The notes under the pieces were generated by a model. It saw only the letters and a program-made list of their open reading frames with translations. It was not told the DNA's origin and did no database searches. 64,000 nt of DNA. It comes from Defluviitalea saccharophila. GTDB lineage: Bacteria > Bacillota > Clostridia > Lachnospirales > Defluviitaleaceae. Each line of letters opens with the position of its first letter. Position 1 is the first letter of the stretch. A program made the translations under genes and the position numbers. Positions 17,406 to 28,585 of the stretch are shown here, piece by piece. Where the stretch lies: NCBI RefSeq assembly GCF_038396635.1, contig NZ_CP121687.1, positions 2,170,001 to 2,234,000 of the forward strand, in the 5' to 3' direction.

Positions 17406-19319
17406 TTGAAAAAATATTTTAAAGGGCTCAGCTTATATATGCTGATTTTTATAATCATCATTTTAGCTGTGATTTTTACTACAAATAGTATCCCTAATAG
17501 TCCTGAAAATCAAGTTACTTACGATCAATTGATTAAAAGGCTTCAAAATGAAGAAGTTAGAAGGCTGGATATTTATCCGGATGCCGATTCTAAAGGAGCA
17601 GAGGTCAAAGCAACTTTGATTAACGGAGATTTAGTTGTTATTAGTGTTCCCAGTGTGGATCACTTTATGGAACGTATTGAAGAATTTGAAGAAACCACGC
17701 AAATTGATACTTATCCGATTGCTCGTCCCAACTGGTTTGTGCAGCTTTTACCTTCCCTTGTAATTATGGTATTGGTAGTGATTTTACTGGTATTCATTAT
17801 GCAGCAAGTACAAGGGGGCGGCGGCGGAAGCCGAGTAATGAGCTTTGGCAAAAGCCGTGCAAAAATGGTTGTAGATGATAAAAAGAAAGTTACTTTTAAT
17901 AACGTAGCAGGATTAGACGAAGAAAAAGAAGAATTAAAAGAAATTGTGGACTTTCTAAAGCAGCCTAGAAAGTTTGTTGAATTAGGAGCCAGAATTCCTA
18001 AGGGCGTTCTTTTAGTAGGACCTCCGGGAACAGGTAAAACTCTCCTGGCAAAGGCTGTAGCAGGAGAAGCGGGCGTTCCGTTCTTTAGTATTTCCGGTTC
18101 CGACTTTGTTGAAATGTTTGTAGGGGTAGGAGCCTCCAGGGTAAGAGACCTCTTTGAACAGGCAAAGAAAAACTCTCCATGTATTGTTTTTATTGATGAA
18201 ATTGATGCCGTAGGCAGAAGACGGGGAGCGGGTCTTGGAGGCGGCCATGATGAAAGAGAACAAACTCTAAACCAATTGCTCGTTGAGATGGATGGTTTCG
18301 GGGTAAATGAAGGGGTTATCGTTATTGCGGCAACCAATAGGGCGGACATACTGGACCCAGCTTTACTTCGTCCCGGTCGTTTCGACAGAAGAGTTGTAGT
18401 AGGCAGACCGGATGTAAAAGGAAGAGAAGAAATCCTAAAAGTCCATGCAAAAGGAAAGCCTCTTGAAGAAGATGTGGACTTAAAAGTAGTTGCGCAAACA
18501 ACTGCTGGCTTTACAGGAGCCGATCTTGAAAACTTACTTAATGAAGCAGCCCTGCTTTCAGCCAGAGAAAGCAGACGGGCAATCAATATGGAGACGATTC
18601 AAAAGGCTTTTGTAAAAGTAGGTATAGGTACTGAAAAGAAAAGCCGTGTCATTTCCGAAAAAGAAAAGAAAATTACGGCATACCATGAAGCTGGTCATGC
18701 AATTATCCATCAGGTACTTCCAGAGCTTGATCCGGTTCATAGCATTTCTATCATTCCTACAGGAATGGCGGGAGGATATACCATGCCTCTTCCTGGAGAA
18801 GATAAGATGTATATGACTAAAAAGCGTATGGAACAAGAAATTATTAGCCTTCTTGGAGGAAGAGCCGCCGAAAAAATTATACTGGATGATATTACCACCG
18901 GTGCTTCCAACGATATAGAACGGGCTACGGCTATTGCAAGAAATATGGTAACCAAATATGGTATGAGCAGCCTCGGCCCTATCCAATTTGGAGACGACAA
19001 TGACGAAGTATTTATAGGCAGAGACCTTGCCCATACCAGAAATTATGGAGAAGAAGTGGCAGGAGCTATCGATAGAGAGATCAAAGCGATTATTGATAGA
19101 GCTTTTGAAGAAGCTCAGGCTATTTTAAGAAATCATATAGATATCCTTCATAAAACAGCACAGCTTCTAATAGAGAAAGAAAAAGTAACAGGAAAAGAAT
19201 TTGCAGATCTATTTGCTAAAGTTGAAGAACAAGAAGAAAACTTAGAAATTTCCCAGGAAGATTTAGTAACTTCCCAAGAAGAAAATTTAGAGACTTCTGA
19301 TGAAAACACTACAGTATAA
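17406..19319 (+). CDS. ftsH: ATP-dependent zinc metalloprotease FtsH
   Basis: FtsH is a membrane-anchored hexameric AAA+ protease for membrane-protein quality control. It has two transmembrane helices (about residues 10-28 and 112-134), Walker A GPPGTGKT near 204, Walker [16 protein letters not shown] region [10 protein letters not shown], and the zinc site HEAGH near 427. TTG 17406 is preferred because AAGGAGG at 17392-17398 lies 7 nt upstream; the ATG at 17400 is only 1 nt from that site. This gives 637 residues. The tail carries three near repeats of the type EENLE-S-ED/E. The stop codon lies in the loop of the terminator. Confidence 0.95.
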   Translation: MKKYFKGLSLYMLIFIIIILAVIFTTNSIPNSPENQVTYDQLIKRLQNEEVRRLDIYPDADSKGAEVKATLINGDLVVISVPSVDHFMERIEEFEETTQIDTYPIARPNWFVQLLPSLVIMVLVVILLVFIMQQVQGGGGGSRVMSFGKSRAKMVVDDKKKVTFNNVAGLDEEKEELKEIVDFLKQPRKFVELGARIPKGVLLVGPPGTGKTLLAKAVAGEAGVPFFSISGSDFVEMFVGVGASRVRDLFEQAKKNSPCIVFIDEIDAVGRRRGAGLGGGHDEREQTLNQLLVEMDGFGVNEGVIVIAATNRADILDPALLRPGRFDRRVVVGRPDVKGREEILKVHAKGKPLEEDVDLKVVAQTTAGFTGADLENLLNEAALLSARESRRAINMETIQKAFVKVGIGTEKKSRVISEKEKKITAYHEAGHAIIHQVLPELDPVHSISIIPTGMAGGYTMPLPGEDKMYMTKKRMEQEIISLLGGRAAEKIILDDITTGASNDIERATAIARNMVTKYGMSSLGPIQFGDDNDEVFIGRDLAHTRNYGEEVAGAIDREIKAIIDRAFEEAQAILRNHIDILHKTAQLLIEKEKVTGKEFADLFAKVEEQEENLEISQEDLVTSQEENLETSDENTTV

Positions 19320-19337
19320 GCTGTAGTGTTTTGTTTC
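19303..19337 (+). terminator. Terminator overlapping the ftsH stop codon
   Basis: AAAACACTACAG at 19303-19314 pairs perfectly with CTGTAGTGTTTT at 19321-19332. The 6-nt loop contains the ftsH TAA. The following GTTTC gives only a modest T tract. Confidence 0.85.
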
Positions 19338-19362
19338 AATACATAGATTAGGAGAGCATAGT

Positions 19363-20343
19363 ATGAAATCAAAAATTCTGCAATTATTAAAGGACTCCGA
19401 TGGATATGTGTCGGGAGAGGAAATAAGCAAAATTTTAGGGGTTTCAAGAACTGCCATATGGAAAGTCATTTCTCATTTAAAAGAAGAGGGATATATTATA
19501 GAATCCGTTACCAAAAAGGGCTATATGCTTCGGGAGACGCCTGATTTATTAACTGAAGACGAAATTTTATATAATCTGAACACCAAATGGTTGGGACAAA
19601 AGATATATCACCATCATCAAATCGACTCCACCAATAAAGAAGCCAAGAAACTGGCTGCTGCCGGAGAAAAAGAAGGCACCATCGTTATATCGGAGGAACA
19701 ACTGGCTGGCAGAGGGAGACTCGGGAGAACCTGGGTTTCGCCCCCTCAAACGGGCATTTGGATGTCAGTGATCCTTCGTCCGCCCATTTCACCCGCAGAT
19801 GCTTCTAAAATTACTTTAATCGCGGGCTTGGCGGTTTGTGAGGGGATACAAGCTGTAACAGGACTTCCGGCTCAAATTAAATGGCCCAATGATATTGTAT
19901 TGCATAACAAAAAAATATGCGGCATATTAACGGAAATGAGTGCCGAAATGGAAAAAGTCAATTATATTATCTTAGGCATAGGCATTAACGTGAATATAAA
20001 TTCCTTCCCCGAAGACATTAAAAATACAGCAACTTCTTTAAAAATAGAAGGGGAAAAGGACTATGACAGAAAAGAGATCGTAAAAGCCATCTTAACAAAC
20101 CTTGAAAAATACTATGAAGCTTATTTGAATAAACAAGATCTGGAGGATTTGCTTGAAAAATATAAAAGACATTGTTTAACCCTTGGCAAAGAGGTAAAGA
20201 TTATCCATAGAAATGAAGAATTTATCGGCAAAGCAGTGGACCTATCCGAAGAAGGAGAACTTGTGGTGGAAAAGCAAGATGGACAAGTTGTTACTGTTTT
20301 TTCCGGTGAAGTTTCTGTCAGGGGATTATACGGTTATATTTAG
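19363..20343 (+). CDS. birA: Bifunctional biotin ligase / biotin operon repressor BirA
   Basis: BirA activates biotin to biotinyl-AMP, transfers it to carboxylase carrier domains, and represses biotin genes. Residues 1-60 form a winged helix (SGEEISKILGVSRTAIWKVI), so it is the regulatory type. The ligase domain has GRGRLGRTW near residue 115, KWPNDIVLHNKKICGILTE near 171 and LGIGINVN. The C-terminal domain (from about 270) is SH3-like. It is 326 residues long and 11 nt upstream of the next gene. Confidence 0.95.
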   Translation: MKSKILQLLKDSDGYVSGEEISKILGVSRTAIWKVISHLKEEGYIIESVTKKGYMLRETPDLLTEDEILYNLNTKWLGQKIYHHHQIDSTNKEAKKLAAAGEKEGTIVISEEQLAGRGRLGRTWVSPPQTGIWMSVILRPPISPADASKITLIAGLAVCEGIQAVTGLPAQIKWPNDIVLHNKKICGILTEMSAEMEKVNYIILGIGINVNINSFPEDIKNTATSLKIEGEKDYDRKEIVKAILTNLEKYYEAYLNKQDLEDLLEKYKRHCLTLGKEVKIIHRNEEFIGKAVDLSEEGELVVEKQDGQVVTVFSGEVSVRGLYGYI

Positions 20344-20354
20344 GAGAGGATCAA

Positions 20355-20729
20355 ATGGAGAAAAAAGTGATATTTTCGGCTTCTTATTATACTCAAAAAT
20401 ATTATAGCAATCCGGAATTCGACGGTATTCCAACTGCTATCAGAAATGAAATTCGAATGATTTGTATTGCTTTAGCGGAAAAACTCCATGCCATTTTTAC
20501 CATTGGATTCTATGAAGATGGTGAAGTGTATTTTGAAGCCAGGGCAGAAGAAAGCGATTATGATTTTGATGAAATAGGGGTCCCTTTGGAAATCAAGAGA
20601 CTGGAATCCGAGCAAAGCGAACTGATCAAAATGCTTAGACTATGGTATAAAATATATAAGACGCCTGAAGGGGAAGTGCTCAAGGAAACCATTTTAAAAG
20701 AAACTGAAAAGAGAAAAAATAGCAATTGA
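20355..20729 (+). CDS. Conserved hypothetical protein, probably DUF6145 family
   Basis: This soluble 124-residue acidic protein starts MEKKVIFSASYYTQKYYSNP and contains TIGFYEDGEVYFEARAEESD. It has no signal peptide, membrane segment or recognisable catalytic motif. It follows birA by 11 nt and is almost certainly co-transcribed with it. Assignment to DUF6145 rests on remembered similarity and was not searched. No function is proposed. Confidence 0.75.
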   Translation: MEKKVIFSASYYTQKYYSNPEFDGIPTAIRNEIRMICIALAEKLHAIFTIGFYEDGEVYFEARAEESDYDFDEIGVPLEIKRLESEQSELIKMLRLWYKIYKTPEGEVLKETILKETEKRKNSN

Positions 20730-20900
20730 ATTTCTGACTATTTTTGTTATAATAAATGCCATAGCTGATATTTTTTATTATATAGTTTCTTATTATATTT
20801 AGGGCAGAGCAAGAAATTATATAATATTAAAATCAGACTATGAAAAAGTATCATATGATGCGTCTTGTATCCTTGTGGAACGAGAACGGAGGTGAAAAAA

Positions 20901-21500
20901 GTGAATCAAGCAGCAGTAGCAAAAAGAAGCTATACCCAAAAGCTTGTTTTAACGAGCATGCTAGTGGCGATTTCCGTTATTTTTGATGCCACTCCAATAG
21001 GCACTATTAGACTGCCCATCATTAGTGCAACCATTGCTCATGTTCCAACCATTATTGGAGGAATCATCGGAGGACCTTTAGTAGGCGGGATTGTAGGAGT
21101 ATCCTTTGGACTTGCGAGTCTAATCAGGAACCTCACACAGCCTACCAGCATATTATCCTTTGCCCTTATGAATCCATTAGTATCCATTTTACCGAGGGTA
21201 TTAGTGGGCGTCATGGCTTACTATGGATATTATGGCATCCGAAAATTCGCGAATGATTCTATTTCCATTATAGGGGGAGCGATGATTGGAAGCTGCACCA
21301 ATACGATTTTGGTTTTGGGAATGATGTATATCCTTTATGCCCAAAGAATCGTAGAAGCATTCAGTGCTGCAGGCAAATCAGGTAGTGCACAGGCGATTTT
21401 AATGGGTATTGCAGCAGCAAATGGAGTTCCTGAAATGACTGTGGCAGCAATTTTATCTGTTGTCATTGTAAAAGGACTAAAAAAAATATATAATATTTAA
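20901..21500 (+). CDS. ECF transporter S component, candidate pantothenate (PanT-like)
   Basis: This is a 199-residue membrane protein with about six helices, typical of substrate-binding S components of energy-coupling factor transporters. [15 protein letters not shown] opens helix 1, and [25 protein letters not shown] is a family pattern. The start is GTG 20901, 8 nt after ACGGAGG; the upstream TTG at 20865 is rejected. It lies directly before coaX (pantothenate kinase), which suggests pantothenate as the substrate. That is inferred from context only. Confidence 0.85.
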   Translation: MNQAAVAKRSYTQKLVLTSMLVAISVIFDATPIGTIRLPIISATIAHVPTIIGGIIGGPLVGGIVGVSFGLASLIRNLTQPTSILSFALMNPLVSILPRVLVGVMAYYGYYGIRKFANDSISIIGGAMIGSCTNTILVLGMMYILYAQRIVEAFSAAGKSGSAQAILMGIAAANGVPEMTVAAILSVVIVKGLKKIYNI

Positions 21501-21509
21501 GAATTAATA

Positions 21510-21535
21510 AGCAGACACTAAAGTGTCTGCTTTTC
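21510..21535 (+). terminator. Intrinsic terminator after the ECF S component
   Basis: AGCAGACACT and AGTGTCTGCT form a perfect 10-bp stem with a 2-nt loop, followed by TTTTCC. It separates the transporter from coaX, although only 27 nt remain before the coaX start, so coaX expression may depend on read-through. Confidence 0.85.
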
Positions 21536-21562
21536 CATATACTAATGAAAGAAGGAAAGCGC

Positions 21563-22330
21563 ATGATATTAACTATTGATGTCGGCAATACCAATATTGT
21601 ACTGGGAGCTTATGAGGGAGAAAAGTTAACCGCTTATTGGAGAATGACCACCCATAGTTATAAATCTTCCGATGAGCTGGGTATGTTTATATATGATTTA
21701 TTACAGCACAATGGACTAAATCCTAAAGAAATGGAGCAAGTGGTTATTGCTTCAGTAGTTCCTGACATTATGTATTCGCTGGAGCATGGCATTAGAAAAT
21801 ATCTTTGCATTAATCCCTTAATCGTAGGACCGGGGATTAAAACAGGACTTAACATCAGAACGGATAATCCTAAGGAATTAGGCGCTGATAGAATTGTGAA
21901 TGCTGTTGCAGCCCTCAAACTTTATGGAGGACCTGCGATTATTATTGACTTTGGCACAGCAACCACCTTTGATGTGATAGATCAAATGGGAAATTATATT
22001 GGCGGAGTTATTTCTCCGGGGATTAATATTTCTGCCGACGCTCTATGGCAAAGGGCGGCAAAATTACCCAAGGTAGAAATTCAAAAGCCTGAAAAAGTGA
22101 TTGGCAAAAACACCATAGACAGTATGCAGTCCGGTCTGGTATACGGCTATGTTGGACAAGTCGATTATATTGTAAATCGCATTAAAAAAGAGATGAAGGC
22201 ACCGGATACAAAAGTCATCGCAACAGGAGGCTTAGCAAAGGTGATTGCTCCTGAGTCTAAGACCATAGATGAAGTCAATGGATTTTTAACCCTACAAGGC
22301 CTTAGAATTATTTACGAAAAAAATAAGTAG
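21563..22330 (+). CDS. coaX: Type III pantothenate kinase CoaX
   Basis: CoaX catalyses the first step of coenzyme A synthesis. The 255-residue protein begins [19 protein letters not shown] and has [17 protein letters not shown] and [14 protein letters not shown], the ASKHA-fold motifs of the type III enzyme. ATG 21563 is preferred over the in-frame ATG at 21545 because AGAAGGAAAG lies just before it and the family starts with this motif. The ECF S-component gene lies upstream and dusB begins 9 nt downstream. The ftsH-coaX-dusB-lysS series parallels Bacillus. Confidence 0.95.
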   Translation: MILTIDVGNTNIVLGAYEGEKLTAYWRMTTHSYKSSDELGMFIYDLLQHNGLNPKEMEQVVIASVVPDIMYSLEHGIRKYLCINPLIVGPGIKTGLNIRTDNPKELGADRIVNAVAALKLYGGPAIIIDFGTATTFDVIDQMGNYIGGVISPGINISADALWQRAAKLPKVEIQKPEKVIGKNTIDSMQSGLVYGYVGQVDYIVNRIKKEMKAPDTKVIATGGLAKVIAPESKTIDEVNGFLTLQGLRIIYEKNK

Positions 22331-22339
22331 GAGGATTCC

Positions 22340-23302
22340 ATGAAAATAAAAGATGTAGTGATTCCAAATTCGGTTTTTTTAGCCCCTATGGCAGGGGTCA
22401 CAGACCTACCTTTTAGACTTCTTTGTAAGGAAATGGGCTGTGGCTTAGTTTATACGGAAATGATCAGTGCAAAGGGACTGCTATACGAAAATGAAAATAC
22501 CAAACAGCTTTTGGCCGTAGATGAAAGAGAACATCCCGTAGCTGTTCAGCTTTTTGGCTCTGACGCGAAGATTTTAGCAGAAATGGCAAAAAAGATTGAA
22601 GACAGTGATGTGGATATTATCGATATCAACATGGGCTGTCCAGCACCTAAAATCACAAAAAACGGCGAAGGCTCAGCCCTCATGAAAAATCCAAAGCAGA
22701 TTGGGGAAATCGTAAAGGCAGTTTCGTCCGCGGTCAAAAAGCCTGTTACCATTAAAATCAGAAAAGGCTTTGATGACAATACGATTACAGCCTTAGAAGT
22801 TGCCAAAATCGCAGAAGAAAATGGAGCAGCAGCCATAGCTGTCCACGGGAGAACGAGAGAACAGTTTTACAGCGGAAAAGCCGATTGGGATATTATAAGA
22901 CAAGTTAAAGAAGCAGTATCCATCCCTGTCATTGGCAATGGGGATGTGGTAAGTCCCGAAGCTGCCAAAAGATTATTGGATGAAACCCATTGTGATGCCA
23001 TTATGATTGGCCGAGGTGCCCAGGGCAATCCGTGGATTTTTAAAAGAGTGCTTCATTATTTAGAAACCGGAGAGCTTTTAGAGGAACCCTCAGCACAGGA
23101 AAAAATCGATATGGCCCTTCGCCATGCCCGAATGCTTATAGAATTTAAAGGAGAATACATTGGGATAAGAGAAATGCGAAAGCATATCTCATGGTATACC
23201 AAAGGACTATTAAAGGCAGGAGTCCTTAGAAATAAGATTAACGAGGCGCAAAATTACGAAGAAATGGAAAAGCTTTTAAAAGATTATCTTGAGCAGTTTT
23301 AA
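22340..23302 (+). CDS. dusB: tRNA-dihydrouridine synthase DusB
   Basis: This FMN-dependent enzyme reduces uridine to dihydrouridine in the tRNA D-loop. TIM-barrel signatures are APMAGVTDLPFRLLC near residue 15, DINMGCPAPKI with the catalytic cysteine near 100, VHGRTREQFYSGKADW, GNGDVVSPE and GRGAQGNPWIF. At 320 residues it is a normal DusB. AGGAGG precedes the ATG, 9 nt after coaX. Confidence 0.95.
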   Translation: MKIKDVVIPNSVFLAPMAGVTDLPFRLLCKEMGCGLVYTEMISAKGLLYENENTKQLLAVDEREHPVAVQLFGSDAKILAEMAKKIEDSDVDIIDINMGCPAPKITKNGEGSALMKNPKQIGEIVKAVSSAVKKPVTIKIRKGFDDNTITALEVAKIAEENGAAAIAVHGRTREQFYSGKADWDIIRQVKEAVSIPVIGNGDVVSPEAAKRLLDETHCDAIMIGRGAQGNPWIFKRVLHYLETGELLEEPSAQEKIDMALRHARMLIEFKGEYIGIREMRKHISWYTKGLLKAGVLRNKINEAQNYEEMEKLLKDYLEQF

Positions 23303-23304
23303 CA

Positions 23305-23334
23305 GGATCGCCATTATAAGCGATCCAGTTTTTG
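23305..23334 (+). terminator. Intrinsic terminator after dusB
   Basis: GGATCGC at 23305-23311 pairs with GCGATCC at 23320-23326; AGTTTTTG follows. Confidence 0.85.
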
Positions 23335-23403
23335 TAATATTTTATTTTTACCTTCATAGAATCATATATAAAGCAGGAGATTGGAATCAGAGGGGAGGAG
23401 GAG

Positions 23404-24336
23404 ATGAAAAAGGTCGCTTATCTTCATTGGGCAAAAACATCGGACGAGATAGACTTAAGCCATAACTGGATCAAAAAACTGCCTTCCTTTTTAAAGGATA
23501 ACTATATTATGAAATATTGTCCTCTTAAGATGAAAGAAATACCCTTATTAGAAACAGCTTTTTTCGAAGTACAGCTTCCTTATACCTTAGAAGAGGTTAA
23601 TAAAAAGTCCGATCACTATATCCAAAAATTCTTGGATAGAGTAATGGAAGTTTTAAAAGAAAATAAAATCAAAATGATTTGTTTTACAGAAGAAGCCAAT
23701 AATACATTTGAGTATTCTATTCCAAAATCAAAGGGAGAATATAGTATTCCTTTTTTTGTTTATGGGGGTATTTTAAAAGTTGCAGGTAAAACTTTACAAC
23801 ATACAAAAGTAACCATATTAGATGGACAAAATAAAACAACCGACTTAATATTAGACTTAATCTATCCTCACGTAAACTACTTAAATATAGTAAGCGATTA
23901 TCCAGAAAGATTTAAAGTAAAATCTGAAGAAATCTATGGGGATGTAGGATTAAATTTGCAGCTTTTGTCGCATAATAAAAAAATAGCCCTTGAAAAATCC
24001 AATGTGATTATAGATTGCAGAGATGAATTTCATACCGATTTCTACTATTGCAATAAGAAAGCGGTATATTTCTATATAGGGACCAACAAGGAAATAGTAA
24101 AAAATATAGTCATAAAATGCCCTCATCTCATGGTTATAGACGACTTTATACTTTCACTGCAAGGTAAAAAGTACTCCACTGCTTTTTGTGAAATGATTTG
24201 GTTTGCTTCAAAGGACTGGTTTGATATAATCGTATCTAAAGAATATACTTTAGAGGACTTAAAGCAAATTCATAAAGAGATTCTAAGGGACGGATGGAAG
24301 ATAGAGGGCTTTTGCCGTTATGGCAATCTTATATAG
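23404..24336 (+). CDS. Hypothetical protein, 310 residues, function unknown
   Basis: This soluble protein is not recognised. It starts MKKVAYLHWAKTSDEIDLSHNW, has no signal peptide or membrane helix, and alternates beta and alpha segments. Stretches such as HTKVTILDGQNKTTDLILDL and KSNVIIDCRDEFH look like Rossmann-type strands. A good AGGGGAGGAGG site precedes the ATG. The gene stands alone between a dusB terminator and the greA promoter. Codon use looks like its core neighbours, so it is not obviously acquired. Confidence 0.7.
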   Translation: MKKVAYLHWAKTSDEIDLSHNWIKKLPSFLKDNYIMKYCPLKMKEIPLLETAFFEVQLPYTLEEVNKKSDHYIQKFLDRVMEVLKENKIKMICFTEEANNTFEYSIPKSKGEYSIPFFVYGGILKVAGKTLQHTKVTILDGQNKTTDLILDLIYPHVNYLNIVSDYPERFKVKSEEIYGDVGLNLQLLSHNKKIALEKSNVIIDCRDEFHTDFYYCNKKAVYFYIGTNKEIVKNIVIKCPHLMVIDDFILSLQGKKYSTAFCEMIWFASKDWFDIIVSKEYTLEDLKQIHKEILRDGWKIEGFCRYGNLI

Positions 24337-24363
24337 AGCAGAAAGGATAAGATAGTCATAATA

Positions 24364-24392
24364 TTGACAATATAATCGAGGTACGATATAAT
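24364..24392 (+). promoter_or_regulatory. Consensus sigma-A promoter of greA-lysS
   Basis: TTGACA at 24364-24369 and TATAAT at 24387-24392 are spaced by 17 nt, a perfect match. The leader to greA is about 70 nt. Confidence 0.9.
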
Positions 24393-24470
24393 CCTAAGGA
24401 TATGGGGATGAAACTTAAACTGATAAATACTTTAAATTAAATCAATTGTGAATGGAAAGGGAGTTGCTTT

Positions 24471-24947
24471 ATGGCAGAAAAAAAAGTAGTTTTAACCTAT
24501 GAAGGATTGCAGAATTTAGAAAATGAACTTCAAGAGTTAAAAACCGTCCGCAGAAAAGAAGTTGCGGAAAAAATAAAAGAAGCCAGAGGACAAGGGGATC
24601 TTTCTGAAAATGCGGAGTATGATGCAGCAAAAGAAGAGCAAGCAGAAATCGAAACAAGAATTGTAGAGCTTGAGAAGATTCTTCGCAACGCCCAAGTAAT
24701 AGATGAAGATGAAGTCAATGTGGATGTAATCAATCTTGGCTGTAGAGTGAAGATTTACGATATGGAGTTTGATGAAGAACTGGATTATGCGATTGTAGGC
24801 TCTACAGAAGCAGATCCATCAGAAGGAAAAATCTCCAATGAATCTCCAGTCGGGGCTGCTTTAATAGGCCATAAAGTAGGAGATGTTGTTGAAGTTGAAG
24901 TACCTGAAGGAAAACTGGAGTTTAAAATACTTGAAATATATAGATAA
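24471..24947 (+). CDS. greA: Transcription elongation factor GreA
   Basis: GreA stimulates transcript cleavage in backtracked RNA polymerase. The 158-residue protein has the N-terminal coiled coil with acidic tip ([20 protein letters not shown], residues about 37-56) and the C-terminal FKBP-like domain ([33 protein letters not shown]). It sits 32 nt before lysS, an arrangement common in Firmicutes. Confidence 0.97.
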   Translation: MAEKKVVLTYEGLQNLENELQELKTVRRKEVAEKIKEARGQGDLSENAEYDAAKEEQAEIETRIVELEKILRNAQVIDEDEVNVDVINLGCRVKIYDMEFDEELDYAIVGSTEADPSEGKISNESPVGAALIGHKVGDVVEVEVPEGKLEFKILEIYR

Positions 24948-24967
24948 TATAATAAGAAACGAGCTAA

Positions 24968-26479
<1,512 letters not shown>

Positions 26480-26481
26480 AA

Positions 26482-26517
26482 AATAAGTGATGAACTTAGA
26501 GTTCATCACTTATTTTT
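26482..26517 (+). terminator. Terminator after lysS
   Basis: AATAAGTGATGAACT and AGTTCATCACTTATT form a perfect 15-bp stem with a 3-nt loop and a TTTAT tail. Confidence 0.93.
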
Positions 26518-26518
26518 A

Positions 26519-26561
26519 TATATAGGAAATTCCTCCGGATTTTCTATGTAATAAAAAGGCC
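26519..26561 (+). repeat. Dispersed intergenic repeat, copy c (5' part)
   Basis: ATAGGAAATTCCTCCGGA followed by TTTTCTATGTAA repeats the opening of the copy at 29539. It again directly follows a terminator. Confidence 0.75.
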
Positions 26562-26612
26562 ATCATATTAAGCTAAGGTTAAACATATAATAAAGAAGAC
26601 GAAATAAAAATA

Positions 26613-26643
26613 TGTCGAATCAAGAAGATTTATATGATATAAT
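26613..26643 (+). promoter_or_regulatory. Probable promoter with a perfect Spo0A box
   Basis: An extended -10 TGATATAAT has TATAAT at 26638-26643. At the -35 position lies TGTCGAA (26613-26619), a perfect match to the 0A box TGNCGAA. In Spo0A-activated sigma-A promoters the box overlaps the -35 in this way. A 7-nt match can arise by chance. Confidence 0.5.
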
Positions 26644-26686
26644 GAGACATGGCATATAGAATGATGGATAAAGGTGGAATATAGAA

Positions 26687-27916
26687 ATGAAGAAAAAAGG
26701 TTTCAAAATTTTAGCGCTGGGAATATTTTTAAGTATTATTGCTATAGGCATTGGAGGATGTTCACTGCAAAAATTAGGACATCTTGATTTTAGAAAAAAT
26801 GCAGAAGCAGGAGATAAGAGCATTACAGATAAAGATGGAGATGTGAAAAAAAGTTCAATACTTTCCTTTGATGCTTATATGCCACAGCCTCCAATTAACT
26901 ATGCTGCTTTTTTGGAACCGAAAAAACTAAAGGCCATATACGTTACAGGCTGGAAAGCCGGTATTCCCCAATATATAGACGAGCTTGTTGAAATTGCAAA
27001 TACCACAGAAATTAATGCCATGGTTATAGACGTAAAAAGCGACGATGGATATATTACCTTTGAAGCCGATGTACCTATCGCCAAAGAAATCGGAGCAACC
27101 GAAAGGGTAGGCATTAAGGATATTGAAGGTTTAATGGATAAGCTAAGAGAAAATAATATTTACCCCATTGCACGGATCGTAGCGTTTAAAGATCCCTATT
27201 TAGCCGAAAAAAGGCCTGATTTTGCTATTAAAAATCAAGACGGCAGTATTTTTCGTGCGAAAGGCATTGCATGGGTCAATCCTTATAATAAAGAAGTATG
27301 GGATTATGTTTTAGATATTGCTAAAGAAGCTGCCAGAGTAGGGTTTAAAGAAATCCAATTTGACTATATCCGATTCGATACCTCGGCAGGAATGAAATCT
27401 GTTAATTTAGGACCTTTGGCCGAAACAAAGACTAAGACAGAGATCATTACCGAGTTTACCGAATATGCAGTAAATGAACTAAAACCTTTGGGTGTTTTTG
27501 TATCAGCGGACGTTTTTGGAACCATTATTACCAGTAAAACCGATGCAGATATTGTAGGCCAGGATTATGTAGAAATGGCAAAACACCTGGATTATATTTG
27601 CCCCATGGTATATCCTTCCCATTATGCCGATGGCTCTCTTGGAGTTAAATATCCCGATTTGCAGCCCTATGAAATAATTTTGGCTGCGATGAAAGCTTCA
27701 AACGAAAAACTTTCAGCAATACCTGAGGGAGAACATCGGGCGATTGTTCGTCCCTGGCTTCAAGATTTTACAGCCACTTGGATTGCTCATTATCAACCTT
27801 ACGGTCCTAAACAGCTTAGAGAACAAATTCAAGCTACCTACGATGCAGGTTTAGAGGAATGGATTTTATGGAGTCCTTCCAATCGCTATTCCGTAGGAGG
27901 CTTGCTTCCAGAATAA
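26687..27916 (+). CDS. Putative glycoside-hydrolase-like lipoprotein, DUF4015 family
   Basis: A signal peptide ends in lipobox IGGC with Cys at residue 25. After a short linker the DUF4015 TIM-barrel-like domain spans about residues 80-405. It contains KAIYVTGWKAG, INAMVIDVKSDDGYITF, FKEIQFDYIRFD, VSADVFGTI and YICPMVYPSHYADG. The family is predicted to act on cell-surface polysaccharide, but the substrate is unknown. It is 409 residues long and monocistronic between two terminators. The Asp/Glu residues in EIQFDYIRFD are the likely catalytic region; this is inferred. Confidence 0.88.
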   Translation: MKKKGFKILALGIFLSIIAIGIGGCSLQKLGHLDFRKNAEAGDKSITDKDGDVKKSSILSFDAYMPQPPINYAAFLEPKKLKAIYVTGWKAGIPQYIDELVEIANTTEINAMVIDVKSDDGYITFEADVPIAKEIGATERVGIKDIEGLMDKLRENNIYPIARIVAFKDPYLAEKRPDFAIKNQDGSIFRAKGIAWVNPYNKEVWDYVLDIAKEAARVGFKEIQFDYIRFDTSAGMKSVNLGPLAETKTKTEIITEFTEYAVNELKPLGVFVSADVFGTIITSKTDADIVGQDYVEMAKHLDYICPMVYPSHYADGSLGVKYPDLQPYEIILAAMKASNEKLSAIPEGEHRAIVRPWLQDFTATWIAHYQPYGPKQLREQIQATYDAGLEEWILWSPSNRYSVGGLLPE

Positions 27917-27927
27917 AATATCATTAT

Positions 27928-27966
27928 AAATAAGCAGAAAATTAGTATTAATTTCTGCTTATTTAT
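27928..27966 (+). terminator. Intrinsic terminator after the DUF4015 gene
   Basis: AAATAAGCAGAAA and TTTCTGCTTATTT pair around a short AT-rich loop, with TATTTTAT after it. Confidence 0.88.
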
Positions 27967-28123
27967 TTTATACAAAAAATTTTTAAAAAATGACTCAAAT
28001 TTGTTAGTTATTATGTTATAATAAATAAGCACTAAATAATACAAATAATTGTAGGAATATTGAAGGGTTTTTCCAAAAAAAGGAGAATATACTGTATAGT
28101 ATTTAAAAAGAGGTGATATATGC

Positions 28124-28585
28124 TTGATAGATGAAGAAAAAATAAAGTTAATGTCTAAGTTGGCCATTTATGAGAAGAATTACGGCAATATCGATGGGAA
28201 GATTAACGGATATTATAAATCCGACTATGTTTATGTACAGAACTGGTGGACCAGACTTTCTGTAACCATTGCCGGGTTTTTTATTATAGGTTTAATCTTA
28301 TTCTATAAAATCTTTGTAGAGAAGGTAGATGTTTTTAGTATAAACTATAAAGCTTACGGAATCTGGTTAGGAAGTATTATCGTTGTACTTCTTATTGTAT
28401 ATTCAGTTTTATCTTCCTATGTCCATGAGAAAAGGTATAAAGCCTCAGAGGAAAGAATCAGAAATTATTTACAAATGCTAAGACAGCTAGATGAACATAA
28501 GTTGTCCGTTCAGCAGGAGGAGGTAAAGAAAGAAGCTTATGAACCAAATTTACCAAGTACGAGAGATGATCATCAGCTATTATAA
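28124..28585 (+). CDS. Two-helix membrane protein of unknown function
   Basis: This 153-residue protein has a soluble N-terminus, two transmembrane helices (LSVTIAGFFIIGLILFYKIF and GIWLGSIIVVLLIVYSVL) and a charged C-terminal tail. AAGAGGTGATA, a close match to the full anti-SD complement, points to TTG 28124, because the ATG at 28120 meets a stop after four codons. The next membrane-protein gene overlaps its 3' end by 47 nt, so the two products are probably co-expressed. No family was recognised. Confidence 0.75.
   Translation: MIDEEKIKLMSKLAIYEKNYGNIDGKINGYYKSDYVYVQNWWTRLSVTIAGFFIIGLILFYKIFVEKVDVFSINYKAYGIWLGSIIVVLLIVYSVLSSYVHEKRYKASEERIRNYLQMLRQLDEHKLSVQQEEVKKEAYEPNLPSTRDDHQLL

Noticed and set aside
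17711..18586. Long open frame antisense to ftsH (291 codons)
   Set aside because: It is a shadow of the strongly conserved ftsH frame, with no ribosome site and a composition reflecting the opposite strand.
24420..24470. T-box or other riboswitch before greA-lysS
   Set aside because: The leader is short, without a T-box motif or a specifier-loop arrangement.
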